Assembly: GCA_000320605.2 (NCBI GenBank)
Contig: KB445810.1
Span: 315,722 to 379,721, forward strand
Length of the DNA stretch: 64,000 bases
Source of the DNA: Gelatoporia subvermispora B
Taxonomy: Eukaryota > Basidiomycota > Agaricomycetes > Polyporales > Gelatoporiaceae
Direction: 5' to 3'
Shown piece after piece: positions 20,559 through 32,231 of the stretch; the stretch's first letter is position 1, and each line of letters starts with the position of its first letter. The position numbers were made by a program, and so were the translations under genes. Under the pieces are notes generated by a model that had not been told where the DNA came from, searched no databases, and saw nothing but the letters and a program-made list of their open reading frames with translations.

Positions 20559-22416
20559 ATGGTCCCCGTCCCCCCGCGCTCGCGCTCACACTCTGGGTAT
20601 GCATCTGCCCTGCTGCCCACACCCGCGTCCGACGGACATCCTCTAGGCAATCGTCGAACTCGCTGGGGCAGTCGTCGCGTCAGCCGCGTCGCAATCGCCG
20701 CTGCCATCTCGTTAATCTGCGTCGCGCTGCTGTATACATTCTCGTTCCACTCGCAAGAGAGTGCGGAAGGCCTGAAGCCACAGGTCACGGATTGGCTACC
20801 TGGTAGCTTGTCGAGCCTGAAGGACGAATGGATTCAGGAGGTAGAGAAGAGTCACGAGCAGCAACATGCGCCCGAACTGGTACGGCCAAAACCTGAACCG
20901 CAGCCTCTGCCTCCATTATACGAGCGGTTCCATACGTACGAGCTGGAATTGCCCCAACATGATCCAAGTCTACCATACCCTGAGGGCCGACTGGGCAGGT
21001 ACTTCTATCCTGCGAACCACGTACATGGTATGTTAAGCAACGCCCCTTTATCTTTCTTCTCGCGCTGACGGCCTCAGGTTCGGGATGGGGAAACGTTATG
21101 CAAGAACACCTCATGAATGCTTACCTGGCATATCGCTCAGGTCGCGCGTATGTCCTTTTCCAACGTTCTCAGGCCCGTGATGGCGCTAACATCTACGTGT
21201 ATAGACTTGTATTCGACAACTACACATGGGAAGATGATGGTTCGGACTATTCTGAGGCCTTCGATGGATCCCTTATTCCCTCCCGTATACCTTTATCTGC
21301 GTTTCTGAGAGGTGCGATTTCTGGACCCAAAATAAGTCTTCAGCCTCATGTTGTACATCCAGGCCCCGCGGTCGGTGATCCATTCCCTCAAGGAGAGCAA
21401 TCACCACGTGCAGTGATCAAGGAATATTTTGACGAGGTGTGCCCACACCCTCAAATCATCTCAAGTGAGGAGTTGGTGCCGCTCGGCGATCCGTCTTCTG
21501 CTACAGAGCGCACGAGACGATGGGTGGACAAGCTCTCACATAGCGATCGCTGTGTTGCAGTGCGGAAGTCGTCGTACCAAATCTTTGATATCTGGTGCGT
21601 GTCCTCTACCGATCTCTACTCGACAGGCGCTAAGTATCTCGTAGGATCTTTGGCGAGGTCGACCGACTGCTGGACATCTGGCCCTCCTTCTCACAATCAC
21701 CCATTATGACACAACTCCAATGGTCTGCGCTAGTCGAGCTGGCCTTCGACACGAACCGTCAACTGCTGCTCCCTTCCTCCACCGTCGAGCCCGCGTTGAT
21801 ATCCCTTCCCTTCACAACCGCGGCCCAGCGATATACGCAGCTCCCTGGCCTGCTCGTGCTCCATTTGCGACGCGGCGACTTCGAGGAGCATTGCGTGAAG
21901 CTCTCAGAATGGGGCTCCGGCTTCACGGGCTGGAACTCATTCCCGGGACTACCTGACCCCTGGGCATACCCGCCCGAGGGCGCGAGCGCAGACGAGGCGC
22001 GCCGATGGTACGTCCGGCGGTGCTACCCCGAGATCGGCGAGATCATGCGGCGCGCAGCAGAGGCGAAGCAGAGCCCGGCGGGCCGGGGCCTGCGCGCGGT
22101 GTACATTATGACCAATGGTGAAGAGAAGTGGGTACGGGAACTCGAGAACTCGTTAAGGGAGCACGGCGGGTGGGAGAGCGTGGCGAGCACGAAAGACCTG
22201 GTGCTGAACCATGAGCAGCAGTATGTCGCGCAGGCAGTGGACATGCTCATTGGCCAGCGCGCGCAGGTACTCATTGGGAATGGGGTGAGTGATGATGTAC
22301 TATAAGATTTGGATGGTGCTGATAGAACACTTGCGCAGTTTTCGAGCTTGACCGGGATGATCGTGATGCTGCGGATGGCGAACGGTATTCCGCTCGATTC
22401 CAACCGGTTCTGGTAA
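20559..22416 (+). CDS. Type II membrane O-fucosyltransferase-like glycosyltransferase
   Basis: The start at 20559 gives a basic, proline-rich cytosolic tail, then one signal-anchor helix (VAIAAAISLICVALLYTF) and a lumenal stem. The conserved core begins 'GRYFYPANHVH', then across an intron 'GSGWGNVMQEHLMNAYLAYR', and later 'FDNYTWEDDGSDYSEAF'. The C-terminal half has 'PGLLVLHLRRGDFEEHCVKL', 'EWGSGFTGWNSFPGLPDPW' and 'AVYIMTNGEEKWVRELENSL'. It closes with 'FSSLTGMIVMLRMANGIPLD' and stop at 22414-22416. An HLRRGD-type motif and a late S-S-x-T-G segment are typical of GDP-fucose-dependent O-fucosyltransferase-like folds. The donor sugar and acceptor cannot be read from sequence. A Golgi or ER location is inferred from the topology. 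At least four short introns interrupt the gene. Confidence 0.75.
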
Positions 22417-23477
22417 CCTCACCAGGTCCGTCGTACCGCGACGGAGAGGGGCGCTCCATGCGTTCTTGCTACATCCCGAGAAGTCGTGCCGGACCCATGT
22501 GGAACTACCGAAGAACTGATTGGAACAGTCAGCACTTCTGTGGGTCCCATTCCCCATCTGTCGGCGATGTGATCCTCATTGATGATAGCTTCATCACAGG
22601 CATATATGGCGTGCAGCTTTGTTCCCACGCCATCTTTGGTCCAGCTCATAGAGTTTGGATTTCATGAGGCGGCATGAACGTTGGCAGCGCGGTGCTATGC
22701 GTGTTGCCCCAAAATCCCCCGCATTGACTTTCGACTATTCGCATACCTACATGTTGTATCGACACCCTATTCCCCGTATGCACGATACCTCAAGTTTACT
22801 TTACTCCTGTCCTATACTTGTTTCTCTGTACCGACTGAATGTATCTGGAATCATGTGCTAAAGGACGGTCAATTGACTGGAACATTCGTGTGCGAAGCGC
22901 GATGGTTTGGTTCTGCGCTGCGCCGCATGAGGGCAGCCTGGCCAAAGAGCCTCAATGTCGATATCAGCGTTCGGCATCGATATCTCGGGAGAATCGCAGG
23001 CCATCCGCAGCTCAGAATGTGTGGCTGGAATAGGACTGCGACGATCCAAACCCATTTGAATTTCGTGGAGAGAAATTGTGTTTCTACTTTGATCACCTCG
23101 CCACAGCATCAAATCTTCAATATATAGGCTAGAACATCTGTGCTTCGAGCTTCGAACACAGAATGGTAGGACCTATAACAGAAACATACACGGATGGTGT
23201 TCAGCGAAAGACGCGAAAAAGACAAAATCGGCGCTTAGAGACGCGGTCGCGTAGGCGCCCATAAACGGCCGGGCATGGCAAAGGCATGTCACTCGATTTG
23301 CCTCCGGCTAGAGGGCCGTCCTCTATGTCACTGCCCGCGATGGGCAAGCGATAGAACATAGTCTGGCTTCATATATTGGGCCATCTTGCTGCGCTCTTCT
23401 TCCACCTCGAGCGAGCCCAAGATGCCAGTACGTTGCCCCGGCGTCATCCCTGAACGCGGACCCGACTGACAGATGCG
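22417..23477. other. Intergenic, no gene seen
   Basis: The 3' flank of the glycosyltransferase gene and presumed promoter of the RdRP gene. Overlapping short frames on both strands (22681-23127, 22858-23112) show no domain or splice support. Confidence 0.45.
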
Positions 23478-26400
23478 ATGCAGCGCTCACTTGAAGGCTG
23501 GGACACCTCCTCGCAGGACTACTTCCCTGCGGAGACTGCAAGCCAGATGGAATGGGACCGGCAGGCCCTGAGAGGTACGTGACATTCGCACTGTCGACGA
23601 CGGCCATCCCGCTGACCGCACTTGGCCACCGACCGACTCGGTCGCAGTCGCATCGCAGGAAGAGAGACAGCATTCTCGCTCCAACGGCGCGACATCCTCG
23701 AAACCAATAGACCTAACTCAGCCCACATCACAGACCCACAAGCCGTCTCGCGGGCGCACGAATCCCCGAGCACGAGTCGATCAGGCAGTGGGGAATGAGA
23801 GCGGTGAGCTCATTGCACAAGTGATCATTATCATCTCGCTCATATCGTTCCATTGAGATACCGATTCTATTTCGAGGCCCAGACTTCTATCCAATCCGGG
23901 CGACTTCTCAAAAATCATGGAGAGACCTCGTGAGTGACATTGCTATCTACTCAACTTCCATAACGAGACTTACCCTCTACCTAGATATTCCTCGTAGGTA
24001 TATCGCGTAGCTGTTGTACACTATTCTTACCCCAACACCAGACATTGCTACACGCCAAATCCATGCCAGTGTTCTAAGTCCATCCCCTATGAGTCGAAAC
24101 GCATCCTTCGAATGGTCCCAGCAGCTCGCCCGCAACGAGTCCATGACGTCGGTCGAGTCCGAACCGCCGCAAGCAAGTCCCATTCACAAGAAGCGCATGC
24201 GAAAAGATCTGCAGAAAGAGCTTGGCAGTCCGCCGCCTTCGCCTCGGTCACCCAAGATTCGGAAGACGGCCGGGTTCGCTGAAGTAGGCAGGACCAACAT
24301 CGTGGGACTGATCCCTGTTCGCGCACGCGGCCCTCCTATGACCGATGTCTCTATTACTCCCCAGGCTACGACTCGACCTAGCTCGAGCTCCACCATTTCA
24401 TCGACATCTTTGTCTGCAGTCAAGCTTGAGGCAGGCCAGATTCGGAGACCCACGACCTCTGCCGTCACTAGGCCACAGAATCATGCTTCGACTTCCACAC
24501 GCCAGCCAGCACATCGTGTCCCCGAAGGTCATATTTCTCCGCACGCATATGAGATCATTGACAGCGACGACGAAATGCGCTTGAGACCACGCAAGAGCCG
24601 TCGTCCGCCTCACACCGCGGCGGGGTCCACACTCAGTTCCGCGAGCGCAACGCGACCGGCTCCCGACTGTATTGACCTTACGGGTGACGAAGACTCGACA
24701 GGCCCGGCACCACCCTTGAGGACTGTGTCACCTCGGGTCGTTAAGGTCTCGTCATCGTCGGACTCATCAGACTCCCGCGGGACCCCTGCTTCACTCACTG
24801 CTACAGGAACTGTTCTGTCTGGCACACGTCCTACGTCTGCTCAGTTGTCTGCGCCCTCTCGTCTTCTGGCATCCGCGAGAAAGGTGGTGAATACAAGTGA
24901 CATTAAACGAGAACCGCGCGGCGAGAGAGCAGCCGAGCGAGCTCCCGGCGCGTCGACGAGCCGGATCAGTGGACCAGCCGCATTGTCCTCGAGACAATCT
25001 CCCGAATTCGTGGTCCTCTCTTCGGATGACGAGCCCGATCACGTCAGCCGCCCATCCTCTGATGCCCTGTGGGACGAGCTCGAGTCCCAGCCATCGAGGG
25101 GAAGCCTATTCGATTCATTAATCCCTAATGATGATCTCGGGCCGGACGACGTGCCCGACGTGACCCCTGTCGAGGAGATCCCTCCCCCCTCTCACGAGCC
25201 GCTCGTCGTCTCGTACTGCCCGGAAGTGCAGAAGATGATGAACGCGAAGAAAATCGCGTGGGGCGTCCAGTGGGAAATTGCTCGTGGCACTCACCAGGAG
25301 AACGGATGGAACTGGCAGGATGTTACAGCCGAAGCGTTGGATAAGCTGACGGGCACCAACAAGGTGGCGGCTCCCCGCGTATTCCACGTGCTAGGCAAGC
25401 GCAGGAGTCTTGCACCAGATCCGTTATGGTGAGTCTTACTGACTGGGTTATTCCTCAACAACTCAAGTAGCCCTCATATTTCAGGGAAGAGCTCGACAGG
25501 GAGGAGAGGGCCCTGTCGAGCGATGCGACTCTTGGTCTGAAGGGTATCGACGAGCTCCCGAAATGGTATGGCGGGAAGATCCAGCAAGTCCTCCGGGTGG
25601 TAGAAGAAAATCGCAACGAGTTCAAACTCGTCCTTGACAAGATGGAGATGCGCAAATCATACAGATTTGCGCGTGAGCTCGGATCCCGTCGAATTGTGCA
25701 AGTGAGTGTGCCTGATAGGCTCCTGCGGCAGGCCTCGAAGCGGGATCGTATTCGCAGCCTGCTCTGTGGTGAGCTAGTCATCTGTGGCAAGGTCTTTGCT
25801 GCATTCTTTGCAAGAGAGGCAAAGGTATTTTTCGTAGAGATTGCGCAGCTCTCTTCAAGTGGTCAGCGGCTACAATCGGGCCACGGTAAATTCAATTCTG
25901 TCATGGGTGTTGTCCAATGGCACAATCCATTGGACTTAAATGGACGTCAGGTGAGCCAAGTGGCGCTGTACATGGATTGTTCACTCATCATGATCTTAGG
26001 CGACATCGAAATGGATCACTCGATTCGATCTCGGCTTCTCGACGACTGTTCCTGTCATCCAATTCTCTCCTGATAACATATTCTATATCGAAGATCAGTG
26101 TAAGCCAAATACAATCAACAATACGAGGTGATGGCTGACAAGCTATTGCGTAGGTGCACCATATCCTGCTCACCTGAAGAAGGCTCCCACGGAGAAGATC
26201 CTGACCGATGGTTGTGGCTTCATCAACGCAGCGGCACTCAAGATGATTGCCGTCTATCTCAACCGAGAGGGACGCATCACCGCCGTACAGGGCCGCATAG
26301 CGGGAGCAAAGGGGGTCTGGCTCCTGCATCCAGAGGACCGTGCCTTGGATGCACCGCCGAGGATCTGGATCCGTGACTCCCAACGCAAGATCCGCCACGC

Positions 26401-28563
26401 TGAAGGCGGTCTGACGCGGTCGCAGCTCATCTTCGATTTGGTCGCAACACCCCGCCTGACATTCCCATCTCGTCTCTCGAAGCTGACTGTCCTGAACCTA
26501 GCGCACAACCAGGTTCCCAAGGACGTCTTCGTCAAGCTCTTGCGGGAGGGTCTCGAGGCGGAGATCGCGCCTCTAGTCAACTGGTCCGGTCCCGAGGCGA
26601 TGCGCCTCTTGTACGACGCCGTTGACCAAGCGGGCAACGTTACGGCAGGGAGAGTCAGGAAAATCGCAGTTGGGCTCACTCGTGCTCTCGGACTGTCTGG
26701 CCGGTTCGAACAAGACGCGGCGGAGGCCAATGATGCTCTGGAGAACGCTGACACGAACATAGTCCTCGAGGGATCAGACAATATCGAGCCATTTACAATA
26801 CACGAGAGCGTCATCGAATTGCTGCGCGCTGGATTCTCGCCCGCACAGTCGCAATATCTTTACGACAAGCTCAAGATGATCGTCAAACTCGTCGTCGACA
26901 GGTTTGTGCGTGACTATCGCTTGCCCGTCGCTCAGTCAGCGGAAGCGTTCATCGTCCCAGGTCAGAATTGAAACTGATCTAGTCTGTTGCTGAGGCTCAC
27001 TAGGGCCCTAGATCCGTACGGGGTGTTGGAACCGGGCCAGATCCATTTCAGAGCAACTCAGCTTCTGAAGGATTCGATCACAGATCCAGAGCCCGATACA
27101 CTACTTGGTGACGTTTTGGTATGCTCCGACGTATTATCGCCGATCTTCTACTGACATGACACCAATCAAAGGTCTACAGGAACCCCTGCCGCGTCGCTTC
27201 AGATGTTCAAAAGGTGCGCAAAGCTTCGTAGCGTCGCAACATATACTGCATGACTTAAGCCGTCGGATCCGCCACGCAGGTCACGGCTGTTTCTCATCCT
27301 AAATTGACGGAGTACACGGATGTCATCGTGCTCCCGACTAAAGGGGATCGTTCCTTAGCAAGTCTCCTTGCTGGTGGAGATGTTGACGGAGGTATGTTTC
27401 CCATAAGTTCCTGCAGTACACGATCCAAGCGCAATATGCAGATGTATGCGTCTGCATATGGGATCCCGAAATTGTTTCACAATTCCAACTTCCGCCAGGG
27501 CCGCCTCGGGAACCTGATGAGAGCTTCCTCGAGGAGTACTTTGAGCCACAAGGAAGTGTTGAGCAAGTCTCCGATCTCTCGAAGCGTTTGAAGGAACTGG
27601 GTGCCCAAGACGCCCAACTTGAGCTCCAGAAGGCGCTCCTTGCGGGTCTCAACGACCTTGGAGTCGGCCAGTACTCCATCTTCCACGAAAACGCCATTTA
27701 CGCATACGGATATGACGATCCTGTCACGAGGCGGCTGGCGTTTATGTAAGTGCCGCACCTGCGAGTGAAACTCGGGCTGGGTGTGACTCTAGAGTCACAG
27801 GTTCGCTACGGTTCTGGACTCTCGCAAGACGGGCCTGAAGGTCAAGGGTGCCGTCCAGAAGGAGGATAAGAATCTCTACGACCGCGAACAGCCGGAGTGC
27901 ATGAAGCCGAAAGCCAAGTCGAAGGATCAGGACCCGTATTCCGGTGGCAAGAACCAACGTGTTCTGAAGCGACAGGTAAAGGGGTCGTTTATCCTCCAAC
28001 AACTATTCGACGAGGGTAAGAGACTCTCCGACGAGAAGCTCGCCGCCTTCGATAAGCTGGCGCCGAACCGAATGCACGAGATGCGAGATGAAGATCTGCT
28101 ACGGGTATGGGACAGGATGTTGCAGGATTGCAACCACCCCTTCTTCGGCCCAGGGCAGCGCCAGTTTTCCGAGCGCATCCAAAAGTTCGTCAAGGATCAC
28201 CACTTGCGGTGGCGGGACGTCTGCAGCACATCCCCGACGAAGGCGTCACCCTCTAAGGAGAAGAGCAGCGCCGCGCGCAACAAGGCGTTCCAGCAGGTCG
28301 CGCGCCAATTTGGCCGCTCGCCGTTCGACGACGACTGTCACCTCAGCTGGCTCGGGGAGCAGATCGAACTCCTCAAAGCGTCATGTGCGTACACGATCAG
28401 CGAGAAGTTCGCGTTCTGTGTCGCGTTCCGCACGCTCTGCGAGATCAAGGCCGCCGCGTCTGTGTCGGGCAGCATCGCGTGCACACGCGAGTTCGGTCAG
28501 AGTCTCAGTATCCCAAGATCTCTCGTGAAACTCCTGCGTCAGACATCTTCAGCTCAAATGTAA
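23478..28563 (+). CDS. Cellular RNA-dependent RNA polymerase (RNA-silencing RdRP, QDE-1/RDR type)
   Basis: Makes double-stranded RNA from aberrant transcripts to feed Dicer in fungal RNA silencing. The 5' exons (MQRSLEGWDTSSQDYFPAET; SKPIDLTQPTSQTHKPSRG) and a long exon at about 24048-25430 encode a disordered serine/proline-rich N-terminus. The polymerase part begins near 25490 and includes 'EKILTDGCGFINAAALKMIA', 'KGVWLLHPEDRALDAPPRIW' and 'VLNLAHNQVPKDVFVKLLRE'. Next come 'GVLEPGQIHFRATQLLKDS' and the catalytic 'LASLLAGGDVDGD', with all three aspartates intact. Near the end are 'GQYSIFHENAIYAYGYDDP' and 'LDSRKTGLKVKG'. An intron at 27392-27441 falls within the last catalytic Asp codon. The start at 23478 follows an in-frame stop at 23451-23453. 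The two 5' exons are less certain than the body, and 24089 is an alternative start. Confidence 0.9.
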
Positions 28564-28879
28564 ATCGCTTTCTTTTTCTACCATTTCGCCCCATCTATGT
28601 CAATTTGTTTTTGTAGGATAGGCTATCGTGCTCGTTGTGATCTTTATCTCACTGCTGAATGTTTCACACGTACCTGCTGCTCGCTGTACTATACATCCAT
28701 ACTTCTGCTCGTGCTCGTGTTCACGCTTGCTTATCTACTCATTGTACTACCATTGCGCAGTTACACTCAGAAATTTATCGCGAACTCAGTCAAACAATCG
28801 GATCCCACGCGTCGATCACCCGCAATCTGATGGTATTCTATCATACAACATCGCTCAATTCCTACATGACGTCCACTCC

Positions 28880-30009
28880 TCAATACTCCTCCGTAATATG
28901 TGAATAGGCGGAATAGTTAAATAACGCGGCAGCTTCCCCAGTACGGGGAGTTAAATGCTCCCGCATAAGGATCATGAGTCCAATGACGATGTGATCGAAC
29001 CAGCGATGTGCAGTTGGTTGAAGGATGAGCTTGCGAGGGAACGTGGGTGTGAAAGTTGCCAGGTGCGTGAGACCGTGGTGTGCCTGCACAACGTCAGAGC
29101 TTGTTATCGACGCCAAGCGCGGTGATACCTACCTGCCAGACGGATTCGCCGAGCCTCCATTTGATCGCGTTGCACTCATCTATGTAGTATAGGCGAGAGC
29201 TAGTATGGGATAGTGTAAGACAAAGTCTAGACAGAAAGAAGATAAATCAGAGGATATTACCTGCTGAAGGTACTCTTACGGTACAAGACGTCCTTAACGG
29301 GTCGAGTATAATTGACTGTGGTTACTGTAGCTTGGTCGGTGGTGATTCCTAGCCTGCAGAATGCGCCTTTAGGATACAAAAATCCAGAAAGTGACAATGT
29401 TTGCCTACTCCAGGCGTGCGACGAACGGGCCGTCTTCTCCATTTCGCTTGATCGTGGTGACAGAAGAGCTGGGCATCCACACGTTGAGACCGATACTAAC
29501 GTGATATTTGCCAGTGCCAGGTATGTCCTCGTCCGAGCAGGTGATCGTCATCGCAAACGGCGACACCTGCAGGAACTGGTACGCGACCGGCTTCGTCGGA
29601 TACGTCGCGCTGAAGTACGTCGGGAGCCCGCTCTCGTCGACTTCAAGCACAGGTGCCGCCGCCTCTTCGCTCGCCGCGCTGAGGGGCGACGTCGCGCGCG
29701 TGTAGCTCGTGCGCCGCGACGTCGCAGAGGAGCGCGAGGTGGCTACCGAGCCGAAGGGTCCGTGCGAGGTCATTCCATCGGATGCAGAACTCGTCGGGCC
29801 ATACGGAAGCTTGTAAAGAGCTCGCGTCAGCCTTGCCGGCAGACACCGAAATTATGGGGAGATGAACTAACCGATGCTCTCTTCGGATTCGATGGGTACT
29901 TCCTGGAGAAGACCGGTAACGAAAAGCGTCGGCCTTTCGTGTCCGGGACGATGTCCACGGCGACGGGCGCAGCGGGGGCTTTGCCCTTCCTGGAGCTCGA
30001 GAGGAACAT
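28880..30009 (-). CDS. DUF6593-domain protein
   Basis: Function unknown; the DUF6593 family is abundant in basidiomycetes. The start at 30009 gives MFLSSSRKGKAPAAPVAVDI and a basic, serine-rich stretch. An intron joins this to LPYGPTSSASDGMTSHGPFG. The DUF6593 fold follows: 'GKYHVSIGLNVWMPSSSVTT', 'RNGEDGPFVARLE', 'RQTLSLSGFLYPKGAFCRLG', 'DVLYRKSTFSR', then 'IKWRLGESVWQ'. The end is 'HLATFTPTFPRKLILQPTAH', 'IVIGLMILMREHL' and a stop at 28880. The alternation of beta-strand-like segments and the late W-R-L and F-P-R-K-L blocks fit the family. Four short introns are needed. The gene is convergent with the RdRP gene, 316 bp away. The plus-strand frame at 29312-30019 is a shadow of it. Confidence 0.8.
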
Positions 30010-31383
30010 GGTTTCGTGAGGAGGGGAGAATTCGCGCTGCTCACGCAGGGCACATGTATGCTCTGCGCCCCGATGTTGCCAGAGAGACGAAGACGTGGGG
30101 CCGGACACGCGCAGCGCGGGTCGTGGGCAGAAGCAGCAGCGCAGGCTGCCAGAGAGATACACGGGAATTTCAAAGCTCGGGCGCCGTCACGGGACTGCAC
30201 AAACATATTGCGCAAGACCGAAGAGCGTTGACAGTGATGCCAGGGAGCTGTCTGGGCAGCCTATCTTTATCCGCTGTGTGATATGCATCTTGGGACAGAG
30301 CGAAGCTAAGCCGTTTCAGCGCGATAAGAGCGTTCAGACTCGATTGTGGACGCGAATGAGAACATATGCGACATAGGAGACGCGAGAGGTACTACATTAT
30401 CTGCTTCGAGTCAGTGGTGCTTTCGAGCAGGTAAATATACAGAACAAAGTTTCAGCATGCCTGATCGTGGCTGTTGGGATTTACAGATTGCGGTCGAAGA
30501 AGTGTTGGGGAAGTTGTTTCGGGAGCAAACGAGACTCACCGCCACCATCAGCTGGTGGCAGAAACGCTCAGAAGCGCTGGTCGGGAACAAGCGCGGCTGC
30601 CACGTGGTCAGTATATAGGGGGCAGGCGAGCGCGATCAGGTTTTCTTTCAACGCACCTGAAGTCAAATTGCAAGCCTTGCCTCGACTCTCCTCGGCAGGC
30701 TTGCGCCATAAAACGGGCGGAGATAAACCGGATATCTTAGTGCTCGACTTTTGTCGCGCTCGTCCAGCCTCTGCGCTGGACAAGCAGAGCCGGTGGTTCG
30801 TACAAATTTGCTCGTCGTATGTCTGTAGCTACGGTTGGTCAATGGAGCATTTTGATTGGTCTGCATTCTTTGTGGGGTGATGTCATTCACTCTGCGCGTT
30901 GTGAGTTGCAACGTCTTGAAACCCAACTACTGGCGTGTGTATGAGGTATTTCAATGATTCTTGAATTTCAATCCTGGCAGCCTGGGTGCGAGGAGAGCCA
31001 TGTTTATCGGCGTATGGGCAGGGCTATATCACCTTCGGCAGCCTCATGCAACTTCAAGGATGCGGCGTCCGCTGGAGAGTAAGAATAGCAACAGCGTCGT
31101 GTACAAACGGAACAGCGGGCGTGCTCGTTCTAACCGGAATTCGAGAATCAAACGTCCGAACGCTGCGGGACAGCGCAGCACGGTTCTAAGCACGGCTCGA
31201 ATCCGAGCGGCGTACATTGGTCCATGCGATTATTCACGGGCAGTATTACAGCGTCAAATGCAGAACTGTCCGTGCAATGGCCGTATGATAAGAGCCTTGT
31301 TCCACTTTTTGGCTGGGGATTAGCCTTGCGGTATGCGAAACGGAAGGAATCCTCACTCTACAATGCCTGCAGACTTTGCGAAT
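30010..31383. other. Intergenic, no gene seen
   Basis: The upstream region of the DUF6593 gene and 3' flank of COX6. The overlapping short plus-strand frames (30467-30880, 30961-31323) carry no recognisable motif and look like chance frames. Confidence 0.45.
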
Positions 31384-31842
31384 CTACTCGTGGTAAAGCT
31401 CCTCCCTGATGTTGATGCCTGAGGGGGTGCGAGTGAGAAAAAGAGAACGTGCTGCACATCTGACAGTGCACTGACCAAGCTCCTCCCGGATGGGCTTCAG
31501 TTCGTCGAGGTACTGCTGGTACTGCTGCTTGTTCTCGACCTTCTCCTTGATACCCTCGAAGATCCGCACAGCGGTCGCGTAGTCGTTCACGCGGCGGGCG
31601 GCGCGCACAGCGGCCTCGATAACGGAGGGTGCGGGGACTAGGTCGTGGGCAAAGCAGTTGTTAAGGCCGCGCTGGACCTCGAAGAGGTCCTGGGCCTTGC
31701 CAAAGAAGTCGACGTAGCGTTCGCTGAAGGACTCGAAAGTCTCCTGGTGCGCGTGCCCGGAGGCGGCGCGGGTCAAGGTGGGGGCGACACGGGTCGCGAC
31801 GGGGCGGGCGCGAAGGAGAGTAGAGACGAGCTGGGCACGCAT
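31384..31842 (-). CDS. COX6: Cytochrome c oxidase subunit 6 (animal Va)
   Basis: Nuclear-encoded, matrix-side subunit of respiratory complex IV. The product is 133 residues from two exons (31476-31842 and 31384-31418) split by a 57 nt GT-AG intron. The first 25-30 residues (MRAQLVSTLLRARPVATRVA) form an arginine-rich, acid-free mitochondrial presequence. The mature part has 'ETFESFSERYVDFFGKAQDL', 'EVQRGLNNCFAHDLVPAPSV', 'VNDYATAVRIFEGIKEKVEN' and 'LDELKPIREELG', and ends INIREELYHE. These blocks and the length match the yeast Cox6/animal COX5A family throughout. It is divergent from the Tra2-like gene. Confidence 0.96.
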   Translation of the reverse strand: MRAQLVSTLLRARPVATRVAPTLTRAASGHAHQETFESFSERYVDFFGKAQDLFEVQRGLNNCFAHDLVPAPSVIEAAVRAARRVNDYATAVRIFEGIKEKVENKQQYQQYLDELKPIREELGQCTVRCAARSLFLTRTPSGINIREELYHE

Positions 31843-32231
31843 TTTGGTAGGAAGTGGGCGGGTCGTCTGTCGCTGGGAAGGACAGGAGATGGGTGGATGG
31901 CGGAGAAAAGGCAGACAGCGCGCTCGCCGCGACTGGCCTGGATCGCACCAGCCGGTTCACTCCGACGCTCGTCGCGCGCCCGCTGACCCTGCCTGCGCAC
32001 TCTGGACCCTCTGCAACGTCCTAACCGACGTGCTCATCGTGTTTAATATATTTTTCATCGTCGCTGACGACGCCGACGCTCGCAAAGGGCGGGGAGCGGG
32101 GACGGCGCTCAGTCGGTGTGGTCGTGTTTGTCGGTCGTTGTCCGCATATGAACAGCCGCACTCCGCGGCTCAATTTCTCACCCATCTCTTCCTCCTCCAC
32201 ATCCCCCGCGCTCACCGCAACTCGCTCAGCA
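31843..32231. promoter_or_regulatory. Divergent promoter region of COX6 and the Tra2-like gene
   Basis: This 389 bp interval must hold both promoters. An AT-rich patch, tttaatatattttt (from 32041), near the middle stands out from GC-rich flanks and could be the nucleosome-free core. I see no other defined element. Confidence 0.35.

Noticed and set aside
27392..27416. 25 nt intron in the RdRP catalytic motif
   Set aside because: Too short for a spliceosome and it destroys the last Asp; the 50 nt version to 27441 restores DGD and the following VCVCIWDPEIV.
29312..30019. 235-codon plus-strand frame
   Set aside because: Antisense to the DUF6593 gene, whose spliced product has clear family blocks; the plus frame has none.
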